A DNA stretch of 7,312 nt from an uncultured bacterium. GTDB taxonomy: Bacteria > Planctomycetota > Phycisphaerae > Phycisphaerales > SM1A02. The position numbers were made by a program, and so were the translations under genes. Location: positions 1 to 7,312 of the forward strand of contig CAJACJ010000548.1 in assembly GCA_903938205.1 (NCBI GenBank). The letters are read 5' to 3'. This document shows, piece by piece, positions 6,449 through 7,312 of this stretch; the first letter of the stretch is position 1, and every line of letters begins with the position of its first letter. Below the pieces are notes generated by a model. The model did no database searches and had not been told where the DNA came from. It was given only the letters and a program-made list of their open reading frames with translations.

Positions 6449-7312
6449 TCATCCTTGCCCGCTATAAACAGCCAATTCCTTGCGGCGAAACGCCAACCAA
6501 CCAATGATGAGCGTGGTGCCTGTCCAAGCAATACCAATCACAAAAACCGCGAGCGTCAATCGATCCCAACTTACATTTCTACCCCGGACTAGAAGATCAT
6601 TAGCGCTGGTTTGTCCGAATGGACGGAGCGCGAATTCAACCACAACCGCAATGGTGCGTACCACAACTTGAATAATGCTTTCAATGGAGCCAGCATCCGC
6701 GCCGGAAGTCCAGTACATGAGACTTTGTTGCAAGAATGGCGCCAAGCTTCCACCAAGAAAAATAGAGAATGAAAGCAGGCATGCCACGGAAAAACTAAGC
6801 GTGGTGGCTGAACATACCGCCAACATGGCTAAGAATGACAACTTGACCAAATTCACAATCATGCCCCGCAAATAGTTTCCTTCAAAGCCACCAACACGAT
6901 ACAAAATTTCAAGATTGTCCTGGTCCCAGTTGAATGTGAACGGACCTGGAAGAAAATTTTTCTCCTTGGTGTCGTATTTCAAATTCATGACTTCAACTTT
7001 CAAGTTCCCATCGGCGTCAATTAAAGTTGTGGGGACCATGAGAATGTGCGCTTGAGCAGGAATGAACATGCGATCGACCCACGATCCATCGGCGAATTTA
7101 AAAATCACTGGAAACGATGAGTGCGAATCGCTGCCTCCGGCGTGGAAAAAATATCGCAGCGACATTGTTCCGCCAAGCTTTTTTGCAGCTAATAAGTCGC
7201 TAAAAACAAAGGTTTTACTCTCGCCAGCATCAACACGTCGCTGGGCTGATTGAAACTCAACTTGGCGTTGCACTGCGATCTCGCGCCTGACATCCTCAAA
7301 TCGACGCCGGCC
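6449..7312 (-). CDS. ABC-2-type transporter permease, C-terminal part
   Basis: The frame is open to the right edge, so the N-terminal part is missing; 287 residues are visible. Numbered from the window edge, residues 1 to about 147 are soluble, beta-rich and charged (LRYFFHAG, SSFPVIFKFADGSW), fitting a large extracytoplasmic loop. Then come hydrophobic segments at about 149-193 (two helices), 210-229, and 252-275. The end FRRKELAVYSGQG is the short positively charged cytosolic tail seen in ABC-2-type permeases. I associate a permease with a long loop and a GNYLRG.IVNLVKLSFLA transition with planctomycete ABC transporters, but cannot prove it. The ATPase partner should lie upstream (to the right). 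It is translated just ahead of the 651-residue protein, 3 nt apart. Codons before GTG 7273 remain open and protein-like, so that GTG is not the start. Confidence 0.7.
   Translation of the reverse strand, partial: GRRRFEDVRREIAVQRQVEFQSAQRRVDAGESKTFVFSDLLAAKKLGGTMSLRYFFHAGGSDSHSSFPVIFKFADGSWVDRMFIPAQAHILMVPTTLIDADGNLKVEVMNLKYDTKEKNFLPGPFTFNWDQDNLEILYRVGGFEGNYLRGMIVNLVKLSFLAMLAVCSATTLSFSVACLLSFSIFLGGSLAPFLQQSLMYWTSGADAGSIESIIQVVVRTIAVVVEFALRPFGQTSANDLLVRGRNVSWDRLTLAVFVIGIAWTGTTLIIGWLAFRRKELAVYSGQG
6452..6456 (-). promoter_or_regulatory. ribosome binding site of the 651-residue protein gene
   Basis: AAGGA on the minus strand, 6 nt before the ATG at 6445 and inside the last codons of the permease gene. 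It is the only strong ribosome site in this operon; the next two genes start at ATGA overlaps with weak sites. Confidence 0.6.

Overview
The window looks like an ordinary chromosomal stretch of a planctomycete. A member of the Phycisphaerae is my best guess, with moderate confidence. Four things point there: a long membrane-anchored protein (4490-6445) next to an ABC-2-type permease, both of a kind I associate with Planctomycetota; a short omega subunit with a GGRFKLTSLIQKRL core; a YidD ending in HPWGGSGFDPVP; and a BatE-like TPR/SH3 protein. Base composition is near 50% GC. Coding is dense, and I see no insertion sequence, phage gene, CRISPR array or toxin-antitoxin pair.

Left part, 1-1377. 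The end of a BatE-like gene runs off the left edge (+ strand). It is followed by a tRNA-Ser(CGA) with its own plausible promoter. Facing these on the minus strand is rpoZ, with a clear ribosome binding site, a candidate promoter and a good intrinsic terminator.

Middle, 1378-3838. On the plus strand, a ClC chloride channel/transporter gene with a C-terminal CBS pair overlaps rnpA (RNase P protein) by ATGA. On the minus strand, yidD comes in from the opposite side. It is antisense to the last half of rnpA, and the codons for its conserved C-terminal motif lie opposite the variable tail of RnpA. The probable terminator of clc-rnpA lies across the yidD start codon. In most bacteria rnpA and yidD are codirectional neighbours (rpmH-rnpA-yidD-yidC). 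Here the neighbourhood is kept, but yidD is flipped and rpmH and yidC are absent.

Right part, 3825-7312, all minus strand. A tightly packed operon reads: C-terminal part of an ABC-2-type permease, 3-nt gap, a 651-residue uncharacterised membrane-anchored helical-repeat protein, ATGA overlap, a fumarylacetoacetate-hydrolase-family enzyme, ATGA overlap, yidD. The permease and the 651-residue protein probably work together at the inner membrane. The hydrolase and YidD seem to be coupled to them by translation rather than by an obvious common pathway.

The most notable observation is the rnpA/yidD arrangement: two housekeeping genes sharing DNA on opposite strands with complementary mRNAs. The permease plus 651-residue protein is the best candidate for an undescribed system, but the window shows only part of it.
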